Shown in pieces: positions 47,511 to 55,676 of a stretch of 64,000 nt of DNA (the first letter of the stretch is position 1; the number at the start of each line of letters is the position of its first letter). Origin of the DNA: Microbacterium sp. SD291 (lineage in GTDB: Bacteria; Actinomycetota; Actinomycetes; Actinomycetales; Microbacteriaceae); contig NZ_JADIJR010000013.1 in assembly GCF_017355365.1 (NCBI RefSeq), positions 33,891 to 97,890 of the forward strand, in the 5' to 3' direction. The position numbers were made by a program, and so were the translations under genes. Below the pieces are notes generated by a model. The model was not told where the DNA came from. It made no database searches and saw only the letters and a list, made by a program, of their open reading frames with translations.

Positions 47511-48042
47511 TCACGTAGCCCTCCGGAGCGGGGACCCCGACGACCTCGATGCGCCGGTCGCCCTGCAGGGCGATGAGTCTTCCTCCGGGGAGCAGGTCGC
47601 CCGCCGTGTCGCTGAGGCGGACCTCGCCGGGCGCGATCCTCAGCCCGCGGCCGTCGGCCTTCACCGCCGCCTCGATCGCGGTCCAGCCGCGGACGTCCGG
47701 CGGCGGGCGGGGCGCGAACAGGGGAGCGAGGTCGGCCATCTGCTCGCGGCCGCGATCGGCCTCGACGTCGACGCCGACGGCGGCCGCGGCATCCGCGTGG
47801 GCGAGCGCAGCCACCGCGAGCTCACCCCGGTGGCTGATGCTCACGACCGTCGTCCCCGACGAGGTGAGCGGCCGGCCGTGCGCGGCAGAGCCGCAGTGCG
47901 GGCACTGGTGCACGATGTCGTCGTCCGGCGCGCCCGCGTCTGCGAGCAGACGGCTGAGCACGCGCCGGCGCGCATCCGCTCCGAAGGCCCAGGCGACGCG
48001 CACCGGGCCGACGCGGAGCGTCGTGACCTCGCTGCTCGGCAT
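47470..48042 (-). CDS. 4'-phosphopantetheinyl transferase (Sfp-type)
   Basis: A 190-residue enzyme that transfers phosphopantetheine from CoA to carrier-protein serines. VGVDVEAD (residues ~90-97) supplies the Mg-binding Asp/Glu and WTAIEAAVKADGRGL (~118) the second signature, both as in the Sfp family; VSISHRGELAVAAL precedes them. It is shorter than Sfp (about 225) with a Cys-x2-Cys near residue 47 (HQCPHCGSA). It converges on and overlaps the M1 gene by 41 bases. The adjacent carrier domain (Ser549) is the obvious substrate. Confidence 0.85.
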   Translation of the reverse strand: MPSSEVTTLRVGPVRVAWAFGADARRRVLSRLLADAGAPDDDIVHQCPHCGSAAHGRPLTSSGTTVVSISHRGELAVAALAHADAAAAVGVDVEADRGREQMADLAPLFAPRPPPDVRGWTAIEAAVKADGRGLRIAPGEVRLSDTAGDLLPGGRLIALQGDRRIEVVGVPAPEGYVISIAIDPARESGQ

Positions 48043-48069
48043 GGGGCAAGCCTATGGCGCGGCTCGGCG

Positions 48070-48759
48070 TCAGGCGTGCGCTCCGTACAGCTCGCCGATC
48101 TCCTTCGAGCCCATGCCCCGCGAGTAGGTCGGGTGCTGCGGCCAGCCCGCGGGGGAGTCCTGCCACTCCTCCTGGCGACCGTACGGCAGCACGTCGATGA
48201 GGCCGTGGATGTGGCTGAGCCGCTCGGTGCCGCGCCCGTCGGTGTGCCAGGTGCGGTACACCGTGTCGCCGTCGCGGAGGAAGACGTTCACGGCGAAGCC
48301 GCTGTCGGGCGGGGCGCCGACGTCTGCGCCGAACGGGCTGTCGGCGCTCGAGTACCACGCCATCCGGTTCCCGACCCGGTCGCGGTAGGCGAGGGCCTCG
48401 TCGATCGGGCCGTTCGTGACGATCACGAAGCGGGTGTCGTAGTAGCGCTCGAGCACGTCGAGCCGGGTGAACTGCGACGTGAACCCGGTGCATCCGGGGC
48501 ACTGCCACTCGTTGCCGTCCGACCACATGTGGTTGTACACGATGAGCTGCGAGTGCCCCTGGAAGACGTCGGCCAGGCGCACCTGGCCCTCCTCGCCCGC
48601 CAGCATGTATTCCGGCATCCGCACCATCGGCAGTCGGCGTCGCTGCGCGGCGATGGCGTCGAGTTCGCGGGTCGCCGCCTTCTCGCGCACCCGCAGCTCG
48701 TCCAGCTCGCGCTGCCAGGTCTCGGCGTCGACGACAGGGAGAAGGGGAAGCGTGCTCAC
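48070..48759 (-). CDS. DUF899 thioredoxin-fold protein
   Basis: A 229-residue cytosolic protein. SQLIVYNHMWSDGNEWQCPGCTGFTSQF contains a C-x2-C (CPGC) in a thioredoxin-like context, and SGFAVNVFLRDGDTVYRTWHTDGRG and the C-terminal GWPQHPTYSRG are DUF899 features. The family is assigned to thioredoxin-like folds with no agreed function. It stands alone in orientation with the PPTase and the efflux gene; the short gaps leave operon membership undecided. Confidence 0.85.
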   Translation of the reverse strand: MSTLPLLPVVDAETWQRELDELRVREKAATRELDAIAAQRRRLPMVRMPEYMLAGEEGQVRLADVFQGHSQLIVYNHMWSDGNEWQCPGCTGFTSQFTRLDVLERYYDTRFVIVTNGPIDEALAYRDRVGNRMAWYSSADSPFGADVGAPPDSGFAVNVFLRDGDTVYRTWHTDGRGTERLSHIHGLIDVLPYGRQEEWQDSPAGWPQHPTYSRGMGSKEIGELYGAHA

Positions 48760-48814
48760 CGGGGTCTCCGATCACTCGTGGACGCACCCAGTCTGCGCCG
48801 GGCCGCCGACACCG

Positions 48815-50200
48815 TCAACGGGTCGCCTCGGCCTCGGCTTCCTCCGGCTCGGCCGGGCCCCGCCGGATGCCGATCCACGACACGATCCCGCCGAGCGCCA
48901 TGAGCGCGGCCGTGACCCACGCCGCGCTGTGGAAGCCGTCGAGGTCGAGCTTCCCGCCGACGATGGTCGACACCATGGCCACCACGAGGAGTCCGGCGAC
49001 GCGGGAGACGGCGTTGTTCACGGCCGAGGCGATGCCAGAGCGCTTCTCCTCGATGGCGCCGAGGATCGCCGAGGTGAGCGGTGCCACGGTGAGCGCGAGA
49101 CCGAGACCCATCACGATCATCGCCGGGAGCACCTGCCACCAGTAGTCGAAGTCGGAGGCGACGGTGAGCAGCAGCAGCGCGCCCGCGCCCATCAGCAGCG
49201 GGCCGACCGTCATGAAGATGCGCGGCCCGAACCGGCCGGCCCACGCACCCGCCCGCGAGCTCAGCAGGATCATCAGGATCGTCAGCGGCAGGCTCGCGAG
49301 CCCCGCGGCGGTCGCGCTGAGACCGGCGCCCTGCTGCAGGTACACTCCGACGACGAAGCCGTTGAGTGACAGTGCGGCGTAGACGAAGAGCGTCGCGAGG
49401 TTCCCCCAGCCGAAGTTGCGCACCCGGAACAGCGACAGCGGCATCATCGGTGTCGCCGCTCGCTGCTGCCGGATCAGGAACAGCGCGAACAGAGCGGCAC
49501 CCGCGGTGCCGGGGATCCAGATCGCGGGAGAGGCCCAGCCGAGGTTCGGCTGCTCGATGAGCGCGAACACGACGGCGCCGAGTCCGATCGCGCACAGCGC
49601 CCCGCTCCACCAGTCGACGCGGATCCCGCGCGGATGCTCCGGCAGGCGCAGCCGGGCGAGAAGCACGAGCGTGACGCCGATCGGCAGGACATTGATCAGG
49701 AAGACGAACCGCCAGGAGAGGAGATCGACGAACAGGCCGCCGAGCAGCGGCCCGACGAGCATCGCCGCGGTCGTGAACGCTGTCCACACGCCGATGGCGC
49801 GCGACTGCACGTCGGCGCGCATCGTGGCGGTGATGAGCGCCAGCGAGCTCGGCACCAGGAGGGCTCCCGCCGCGCCCTGCGCAGCCCGGGCGATGATCAG
49901 GATGAGCGGATCGGGGGCGGCGGCGACCGCGACGGATGCCACGCCGAAGGCGATCAGCCCGACGCGCATCACGAGCACGCGGCCGTAGGCGTCGGACACG
50001 GAGCCCGCGAGCAGGATCAGCGCGCTGAGCGTGATCAGATACGCGTCGACCACCCACTGCTGCGTGGTGATGCCGCCGCCGAGCTCGCGGCTGATCGCCG
50101 GGAGCGCGACAGTGACGACCGTGCCGTCGAGGAAAGTCACGAACGAGGCGAGGACCGCGATCGTGATGACGAGACGCTGGAGTGCCGAGAAGGAAGCCAC
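48815..50200 (-). CDS. DHA2-type MFS multidrug efflux transporter
   Basis: A 461-residue permease with about fourteen hydrophobic segments. It starts LVITIAVLASFVTFLDGTVVTVALPAISREL, the DHA2 family opening (FLDxTIVNVALP type), and ILLAGSVSDAYGRVLVMRVGL is MFS motif A; GAAGALLVPSSLALI contains motif C-like residues. The GTG at 50200 is selected by this N-terminal match; the frame stays open far upstream but there it is antisense to the ligase gene. Export of drugs or metabolites by proton antiport is expected. No regulator is adjacent. Confidence 0.88.
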   Translation of the reverse strand: MASFSALQRLVITIAVLASFVTFLDGTVVTVALPAISRELGGGITTQQWVVDAYLITLSALILLAGSVSDAYGRVLVMRVGLIAFGVASVAVAAAPDPLILIIARAAQGAAGALLVPSSLALITATMRADVQSRAIGVWTAFTTAAMLVGPLLGGLFVDLLSWRFVFLINVLPIGVTLVLLARLRLPEHPRGIRVDWWSGALCAIGLGAVVFALIEQPNLGWASPAIWIPGTAGAALFALFLIRQQRAATPMMPLSLFRVRNFGWGNLATLFVYAALSLNGFVVGVYLQQGAGLSATAAGLASLPLTILMILLSSRAGAWAGRFGPRIFMTVGPLLMGAGALLLLTVASDFDYWWQVLPAMIVMGLGLALTVAPLTSAILGAIEEKRSGIASAVNNAVSRVAGLLVVAMVSTIVGGKLDLDGFHSAAWVTAALMALGGIVSWIGIRRGPAEPEEAEAEATR

Positions 50201-50238
50201 GGTTCGACGATACCGACGACGGGGCCACCCGGCTCCGA

Positions 50239-51315
50239 TCAGGCGGCGGTCGTGCCGGCGCGGTACAGCGATCGGAGCCCCGCGATGCCGTCCCGCTCGT
50301 ACGCCCTCTCCTGGCGCTGCGCGCCCGTCCCCTCGACGCGGATGCGCTCGAGATGCCCGGCCGCGAACTCCTCGTCGCCGTACTCCGCGAGCGCGGGCGC
50401 GGCGTGCGCGAGCATGGTCGCCGCGACCTCCCAGAGCGGCGCCACCTCTCCGGTGCTCGGGTCGATGACCCTGGCCTCCGGCCCCCGCCTCGCGGCGATC
50501 CACAGTGACGCGTCGATCGCGTCGAGCTCCTCGTCGCGGGCGCTCGGCGGCGGATCGCTCACTATGAGCGCCCGCGACAGCGTCGCGGCGAACAGGGCGT
50601 CCTCCGGGGTCAGCTGGGCGTCGAAGACGCGGACCTCCACCGTCGGATAGTGCTCGGACAGGCGAACGGCCCACGCCAGCGAGCCCGCATCCGGTATCGC
50701 GCCGAGCGCGATCAGGCGGTCGACGCGGGCGCGGTAGTCGTCCAGGTCACGGAAGTGGGGTGGGCACCACGATGACGGCAGGCGGCGGATCAGGATGCTG
50801 CGCCAGCTCGCGAACCCGGTGTGCCGGCCGTGGGCGAACGGCCCGTTGCCGGTGAGTGCGAGCAGCGCCGGCAGCCAGCCGCGCACGCGATTGAGCGCCC
50901 GCACGCGCTCCTCGTCGCCGTCGACCTCGACGTGGACGTGGAGTCCGTTGACCTCGTGCTCGCGGGTGATCTCGGCGAGCTGCGTGGCGACCTCCGCGTA
51001 GTGCTCGGAGGGTGACACCACGAGACCGCCGGGGGAGATGAACGGCGTCGCCGAGGGGGCGGCCACCGCCCGCTGCTGCGCGGCGTGGGTGCCGATCAGC
51101 TGCCGCATCCGGCTGAGCTGCGCCGAGGCATCCGCCCGTGTCGATGCCGGCTCCGTGACGCACTCGAACTGGCAAGTGAGGTACTCCGGCATCACTTCAC
51201 CGCCGCTGCTGTGGCCGGTGATGCGCTCGCGGCTGCCGTCGCGCATCGACAGCGGCACGAGAGTCTCCTCGTCGAGGAGGACGAACTCCTCCTCGACGCC
51301 GAATCGGGCGGGCAT
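50239..51315 (-). CDS. YbdK-type carboxylate-amine ligase (GCS2 family)
   Basis: A 358-residue ATP-dependent ligase related to glutamate-cysteine ligase. GVEEEFVLLDEETL at the N-terminus and EVNGLHVHVEVDGDEERVRALNRVRGWLPALLALTGNGPF hold the conserved Glu and His residues of the GCS2 fold; SWCPPHFRDLDDY and TVEVRVFDAQLTPEDAL follow. These proteins show weak gamma-glutamylcysteine synthetase activity. It lies 38 bases upstream of the efflux gene in the same direction. Confidence 0.87.
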   Translation of the reverse strand: MPARFGVEEEFVLLDEETLVPLSMRDGSRERITGHSSGGEVMPEYLTCQFECVTEPASTRADASAQLSRMRQLIGTHAAQQRAVAAPSATPFISPGGLVVSPSEHYAEVATQLAEITREHEVNGLHVHVEVDGDEERVRALNRVRGWLPALLALTGNGPFAHGRHTGFASWRSILIRRLPSSWCPPHFRDLDDYRARVDRLIALGAIPDAGSLAWAVRLSEHYPTVEVRVFDAQLTPEDALFAATLSRALIVSDPPPSARDEELDAIDASLWIAARRGPEARVIDPSTGEVAPLWEVAATMLAHAAPALAEYGDEEFAAGHLERIRVEGTGAQRQERAYERDGIAGLRSLYRAGTTAA

Positions 51316-51324
51316 CGCCGGCCC

Positions 51325-51591
51325 CTAGTGGTTCCGCAGCGCCGAGATGAGCTCGGACTTCCGCTTGCCGCTGTAGCCGCTCAGGCCCAGCTCCTTCGCG
51401 CGCCTGCGGAGCTCGTCGACGGTCCACTCCTCGTAGTCGCCGTGCTCGCCACCGCGCCGGCCGACGGTGCTGCGCCCCTCCTTCGCCGCCGCGTTCGAGA
51501 TCCGCGCCGCCTTCTCCTTCGACGCTCCGTCCTCGCGGAGCTCCTCGTACAGCTCCGGGTCCTTGAGCGACCTGTTCCGCCGTTCGGGCAT
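51325..51591 (-). CDS. Small Rho-N-domain (DUF7218-like) protein
   Basis: An 88-residue basic protein. SLKDPELYEELREDGASKEKAARISNAAA forms the first helical part, and WTVDELRRRAKELGLSGYSGKRKSELISALRNH at the C-terminus is a Rho-N/SAP-like module related to the one in the 41487 gene. The ATG at 51591 has GAGATGAGGA upstream; an in-frame start farther up is poor. Nucleic-acid binding is inferred. The ligase gene follows nine bases later, suggesting cotranscription. Confidence 0.75.
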   Translation of the reverse strand: MPERRNRSLKDPELYEELREDGASKEKAARISNAAAKEGRSTVGRRGGEHGDYEEWTVDELRRRAKELGLSGYSGKRKSELISALRNH

Positions 51592-51737
51592 GTCCTCATC
51601 TCCTCTGTGCTTCCCCGTCTCCGTGGAGTCGTGGCACCAGGAGGGGGCCGCGTCAAGCCCCTCCGGCGAGTGGTGCGCCTGCGAGTAGCGTGAGGTCACT
51701 CAAGCGGACGCCTTGTCCTCGGCAGAAGGGAAGACCG

Positions 51738-51902
51738 ATGAACATCCTCCTGATCATCGTGGTCGTCGTCGCCGTGATCCTCGCGATCACCGGCGGACTG
51801 GTGCAGTCTCTGCAGTTCCTCCTCTGGGTCGGTCTGGTCCTTCTCGCGATCGCTGTGATCGCGTGGCTGATCAGGGCGATCAGTGGTCGCAGCAGCGTCT
51901 GA
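51738..51902 (+). CDS. 54-aa two-helix membrane peptide
   Basis: A short protein, nearly all hydrophobic: MNILLIIVVVVAVILAITGG and LQFLLWVGLVLLAIAVIAWLI separated by a GLVQS turn, with a basic end GRSSV. GAAGGG precedes its ATG. Proteins of this type are common in actinobacteria near stress genes; function unknown. It converges on the CsbD gene, sharing a strong hairpin. Confidence 0.75.
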   Translation: MNILLIIVVVVAVILAITGGLVQSLQFLLWVGLVLLAIAVIAWLIRAISGRSSV

Positions 51903-51919
51903 ACCGGGGTGACCGGCGA

Positions 51920-51947
51920 GTGGGGCCCGCCCGATGGCGGGCCCCAC
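51920..51947. terminator. Bidirectional hairpin between convergent small genes
   Basis: A perfect 12-bp stem (GTGGGGCCCGCC) with a CGAT loop lies between the stop of the membrane peptide and that of the CsbD gene, 10-17 bases from each, so it can serve both transcripts. Confidence 0.8.
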
Positions 51948-51957
51948 GCGCTCGGAG

Positions 51958-52164
51958 TCACTCCCTGAAGGCATCCTTGACGTTGTCGCCGGCATCGTGC
52001 GCGGCGTCCTTGACGTCTTCGCCGGCCTGCTTCGCCGACGCCTTCGCCTGGTCCATGCGGCCCTCGCGCTCAAGGTCCTCGTTGTCGGTGACCTTGCCGG
52101 CGCCCTCCTTGACCTTTCCGGCCATCTTCTCCGCTGCGTGCTTCATGTCGTCTGCGCCGCTCAT
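51958..52164 (-). CDS. CsbD-family stress protein
   Basis: A 68-residue highly charged protein. KMAGKVKEGAGKVTDNEDLEREGRMDQAKASAKQ is the CsbD signature (G-K-V-K-E-x-x-G-K-x-T-x-N-x-x-L-x-x-x-G). CsbD proteins are abundant under general stress in many bacteria, and their biochemical role is unknown. It ends the convergent pair with the small membrane peptide. GGAGCTGA precedes the ATG. Confidence 0.93.
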   Translation of the reverse strand: MSGADDMKHAAEKMAGKVKEGAGKVTDNEDLEREGRMDQAKASAKQAGEDVKDAAHDAGDNVKDAFRE

Positions 52165-52371
52165 CGTCAGCTCCTCTCAATGGGGGTGTTCCGGTCGAGA
52201 TGACACCGTCTCACCCATCCAGGGAGGCGGCCACGGGATTGACAATCCGCGCGGCGCATGAGAGGCGGAGATCCGCCATCGACGCGCCGCCCGCGGAGGA
52301 CTACCCTGGCGTCAGGCGGGTGGTCCTGCCCGTTCTCACTCGGCTGCGGCCGAAGACGGAAGCGGTGTGCG

Positions 52372-52773
52372 ATGGACTCGATGATGATGGGCGCCATGTC
52401 CGAGAACATGATGTCGATGCCGGACATGGCCACGATGGACATGTCCGTCATGCAGGCGTGCATGGACGCGTGTTCGGCCTGCGAGCAGGCGTGCGTCGTC
52501 TGCTCCACGCAGATGATGGACTGCTCGCCCGCGTGCATGAACTGCGCCGACATGTGCAACACGACCATGCGCTCGATGATGCGGATGCAGGGCATGACGC
52601 CGGCGTCGATGATGGCGATGCTCGACGCCTGCATCGCGATGTGCCAGGTGTGCATGGACCAGTGCATGGCGCACGCCGATGACAGCGACGTCTGCCGGAT
52701 GTGCGCTCAGGCCTGCCAGGCGTGCATGGATGCGTGCATGGCCATGAAGGACATGATGATGGCGTCGGCCTGA
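52372..52773 (+). CDS. Cys/Met-rich four-helix-bundle copper-binding protein
   Basis: A 133-residue protein with 18 Cys and about 35 Met. The Cys fall in C-x3-C, C-x2-C and C-x3-C-x2-C arrays along helices (for example ACMDACSACEQACVVC and CRMCAQACQACMDAC), matching the four-helix copper-storage type (DUF326/Csp-like) that fills its core with Cu(I). The Met-rich N-terminus (first ~27 residues) may be a copper-collecting tail. ATG 52372 has no good ribosome site, and ATG 52384 or 52390 are alternatives. No signal peptide. Copper buffering is inferred from composition. Confidence 0.8.
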   Translation: MDSMMMGAMSENMMSMPDMATMDMSVMQACMDACSACEQACVVCSTQMMDCSPACMNCADMCNTTMRSMMRMQGMTPASMMAMLDACIAMCQVCMDQCMAHADDSDVCRMCAQACQACMDACMAMKDMMMASA

Positions 52774-52782
52774 CGCGCGAGC

Positions 52783-53130
52783 TCAGACCGCGGCGACGTT
52801 GAACTGCGCCCGGCCGACCGCGAGCACGCTGTAGCGGGGGTGCAGGGCGACCGGAGTCCCCGGCGCCGCCTCGAGGGCCGCTCCCGACGCGTTCCACAGT
52901 GCGTGCGCGACGCCGTCGAGCGTGCGCACCACGAGATCGCCGGTGGCGGCATCCGCCTGTTCGACGATCGCGTCGACCCACTCGGCCGGCGTCGCCGAGG
53001 CGATGCGGGCCTGGATCAGGTGCAGCGCGTGACCCGAAGCGAACGAGGAGCAGACGTCTCCCTGACGGCACATGCACGCTGCACGCTCACGCACCTGGAG
53101 GGGCGGAAGGTGGTTCAGCGGGCTGGACAC
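52783..53130 (-). CDS. Hypothetical protein
   Basis: A 115-residue protein from GTG 53130 with AGGAGA upstream. MSSPLNHLPPLQVRERAACMCRQGDVCSSFASGHALHLIQARIA contains C-x-C and C near residue 25, and the C-terminal half is beta-rich (GDLVVRTLDGVAHALWNASGAALEAAPGTPVALHPRYSVLAVG). No family recognised. It converges on the copper-protein gene with 9 bases between stops, and the gap to the glycosidase gene (53131-53317) contains nothing convincing. Confidence 0.6.
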   Translation of the reverse strand: MSSPLNHLPPLQVRERAACMCRQGDVCSSFASGHALHLIQARIASATPAEWVDAIVEQADAATGDLVVRTLDGVAHALWNASGAALEAAPGTPVALHPRYSVLAVGRAQFNVAAV

Positions 53131-53317
53131 GGGAGTCTCCTGTCGGTCGGATGCGTTCCCGCAAGAGTAGGGGCGCCGCCCGCGGAGGGGAACCGCCGGC
53201 GACACTCAGTGAAACAAACCGGTGCAGGCTCGCCCTTGCTCACGGAGGCACTCCTCCGCCATGCGTGCCATCGACGAGCGCGCGATCCGCGCCCTGGTCT
53301 GCGCGGAGGTCAGCCGG

Positions 53318-55636
53318 CTAGCCGTCGGCTCCGATGTCGAGCGTCGCGACGGTCTCCTCGTCCTCGCATGACGGTCCCACCCAGAGCCGGAACCGCCCGG
53401 GCTCGACGCGGCGCACGCCGTCGAGCCCTGTGAAGGCGAGCCGGTCGACCGGCACCTCGAGCGTCACCCGCTCCTCCGCACCCGGCTCGAGGGTGATGCG
53501 GCGGAAGCCGATCAGCTGAGCCATCGGACGCGTGACGCTGGCGATCTCGTCGTGCGCGTACAGCTGCACGACGTCGGATGCCGTGCGCGTGCCGGTGTTG
53601 CGCACCCGCACCGACGCGCGCAGGACTCCGTCGGCGGAAGCGACGGCGAGGTCGTCGTGGTCGAAGGTCGTGTAGCTCAGGCCGAATCCGAACGGACGCG
53701 CGGGCGTCGGGTCGGCGCTCGTGACGTCCGTACGGCCGCCGAGCACCGGATGCAGGTACGAGTACGGCTGCGCGCCGGCCGATCGCGGCATCGACACGGG
53801 GAGCCGCCCCGATGGCGACACGCGGCCGCTGAGCAGTGCGGCGATCGCCGGTCCGCCCTCCTCGCCGGGGAAGAACGCCTGCAGCACGGCTGCGGGACGG
53901 GCGGATGCCGCAGCCGCAGCGGCGGCCTCCGGCGCCGCCGAGTTCACGGCGCCGAGTCCGACGACGGCGCCGCGGACCCCGGCGCGCAGGGGCAGAGCCC
54001 AGTCGAGCGCATACGGCCGCCCGGTCATCGCGATCAGGATCACGGGCGTCCCGGTCGCGACGACGGCCTCGACGAGGGCGCGCTGGACGCCGGGGAGCTC
54101 GAGCGTCTCGACGTCGTTGCCCTCGCCCACGGTGCCGCGGCCGAACAGGCCGGCCCGGTCGCCGACCACGACGATCGCGACGTCCGCCCGCGCGGCCTCG
54201 GCGACCGCGGCGGCGATGCCTGAGCGATCCTCGCCCTCGACGGCGCACCCGGGGGAGAGGGAGACGACGGCATCCGCGAACTCGCCCCGCAGCGACCCCA
54301 GGACCGTCGGCAGGGAGATCCCGGCCGGTGTCTGCGGATGGTGCGCGAGCACGTGGTTCACGAAGGAATAGCAGCCCATCAGCGCCTCGGCGCTGTCGGC
54401 GTTGGGACCGATCACGGCGATCCGCCGTGCGGCATCCGCGTCGAGGGGGAGCAGCCCGTCGTTGCTCAGCAGCACGACCGACTCCTCCGCGAGCCGGCGC
54501 GCGATCGCCCGATGCTCCGGCGAATCGAGGTCGATCCGCTCCGGAGGGGTGCTGAAATCGGCGTCCAGGAGCCCGAGCTCCTCCTTCTGCGACAGCACCC
54601 GGACCACCGCGCGATCGAGGACATCCTCGCCCAGCGACCCGTCGCGCACCTGTGCGGCGAGCGTCGTGTACGCGTCGGGCGAGGGGAGCTCGACGTCGAT
54701 CCCTGCGCCGATCGCGAGCCGGGCCGCGTGCGCGGCGTCCGCAGCCACCCGGTGCATGCTCCGCAGGAAGTCGACGGCGAAGTAATCCGACACGACCACG
54801 CCGTCGAACCCCCACCGCTCGCGCAGGACCCCGGTGAGGTACGTCGGGTCGGCCGCGACGGGCACTCCGTCGATGTCGGTGTACGAGTTCATCACGCTGC
54901 GGGCGCCGCCCTCGCGCAGCGCCATCTCGAACGGCGGGAGCAGCACGTCCTCGATCTCGCGCCGGCCCGCGTGCACCGGGGCGTGGTTGCGCCCTGCCCT
55001 CGATGCGGAGTACCCGACGAAATGCTTGAGCGTGGCGTGCACGCCCTCGCTCTGCAGGCCGCGGACGTACGCGGCGCCGAGGGCGCCGACCACCAGCGGG
55101 TCCTCGGCGATGCACTCGTCCACCCGGCCCCACCGAGGGTCGCGGATGACGTCGAGCACCGGCGCGAGCCCCTGGTGGATCCCGAGCGCGCGCATCGACG
55201 TGCCGATCGCGCGTCCGGTCTCCTCGACCAGCTCGGGGTCGAACGAGGCGCCCCAGGCCAGCGGCGTGGGGAAGGTCGCCGCCTTCCAGGCCGCGAGGCC
55301 GGTGAGGCACTCCTCGTGGACGATCGCCGGGATGCCCAGCCGGGTCTCGCGCTGCAGGCGGCGCTGCTCCGCCCACAGCCACCCGGCGCGCTCCACAGGG
55401 TCGACAGGGCGGGTCCCGTAGACCCGGGTGAGGTGGCCGATACCGTCGCGGGTCGCCTCCTCGTATCGGGTCGAGCTCTTCTTCTCGCCCGCCATCGGGG
55501 CGACCACCTCATCGCCCTGGTCGACCCAGAAGCCGACCAGCTGGGCCTGCTTCTCCTCGAGCGTCATCTGCTCCAGGAGCGCGGTCACGCGCGGGGAGGG
55601 GGCGGGGGAGTTCTGCGGCACGTTCGTATCTCTCAT
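53318..55636 (-). CDS. GH3 beta-glycosidase (glucosidase/xylosidase type)
   Basis: A 772-residue glycoside hydrolase. The TIM-barrel domain has the substrate-binding GVHATLKHFVGYS (Lys204-His205) and the nucleophile Asp284 in GVVVSDYFAVDF; the alpha/beta sandwich begins near RRIAVIGPNADSAEALMGCYS, and a fibronectin-III-like domain forms the C-terminus (VRNTGTRTASDVVQLYAHD). No signal peptide, so imported oligosaccharides are hydrolysed in the cytosol. ATG 55636 is selected; an in-frame start at 55693 overlaps the permease end. It is the last gene of the ABC operon to its right. Confidence 0.92.
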   Translation of the reverse strand: MRDTNVPQNSPAPSPRVTALLEQMTLEEKQAQLVGFWVDQGDEVVAPMAGEKKSSTRYEEATRDGIGHLTRVYGTRPVDPVERAGWLWAEQRRLQRETRLGIPAIVHEECLTGLAAWKAATFPTPLAWGASFDPELVEETGRAIGTSMRALGIHQGLAPVLDVIRDPRWGRVDECIAEDPLVVGALGAAYVRGLQSEGVHATLKHFVGYSASRAGRNHAPVHAGRREIEDVLLPPFEMALREGGARSVMNSYTDIDGVPVAADPTYLTGVLRERWGFDGVVVSDYFAVDFLRSMHRVAADAAHAARLAIGAGIDVELPSPDAYTTLAAQVRDGSLGEDVLDRAVVRVLSQKEELGLLDADFSTPPERIDLDSPEHRAIARRLAEESVVLLSNDGLLPLDADAARRIAVIGPNADSAEALMGCYSFVNHVLAHHPQTPAGISLPTVLGSLRGEFADAVVSLSPGCAVEGEDRSGIAAAVAEAARADVAIVVVGDRAGLFGRGTVGEGNDVETLELPGVQRALVEAVVATGTPVILIAMTGRPYALDWALPLRAGVRGAVVGLGAVNSAAPEAAAAAAASARPAAVLQAFFPGEEGGPAIAALLSGRVSPSGRLPVSMPRSAGAQPYSYLHPVLGGRTDVTSADPTPARPFGFGLSYTTFDHDDLAVASADGVLRASVRVRNTGTRTASDVVQLYAHDEIASVTRPMAQLIGFRRITLEPGAEERVTLEVPVDRLAFTGLDGVRRVEPGRFRLWVGPSCEDEETVATLDIGADG

Positions 55637-55676
55637 CTTCGGGGTCTCTTGGCGGTCGGATGATCCGGGCCGGCGC

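Noticed and set aside
53261..53371. A 36-codon frame starting MRAIDERAIRALVC between the 53130 and GH3 genes
   Set aside because: It overlaps the GH3 3' end, has no ribosome site and no recognisable fold; chance is more likely.
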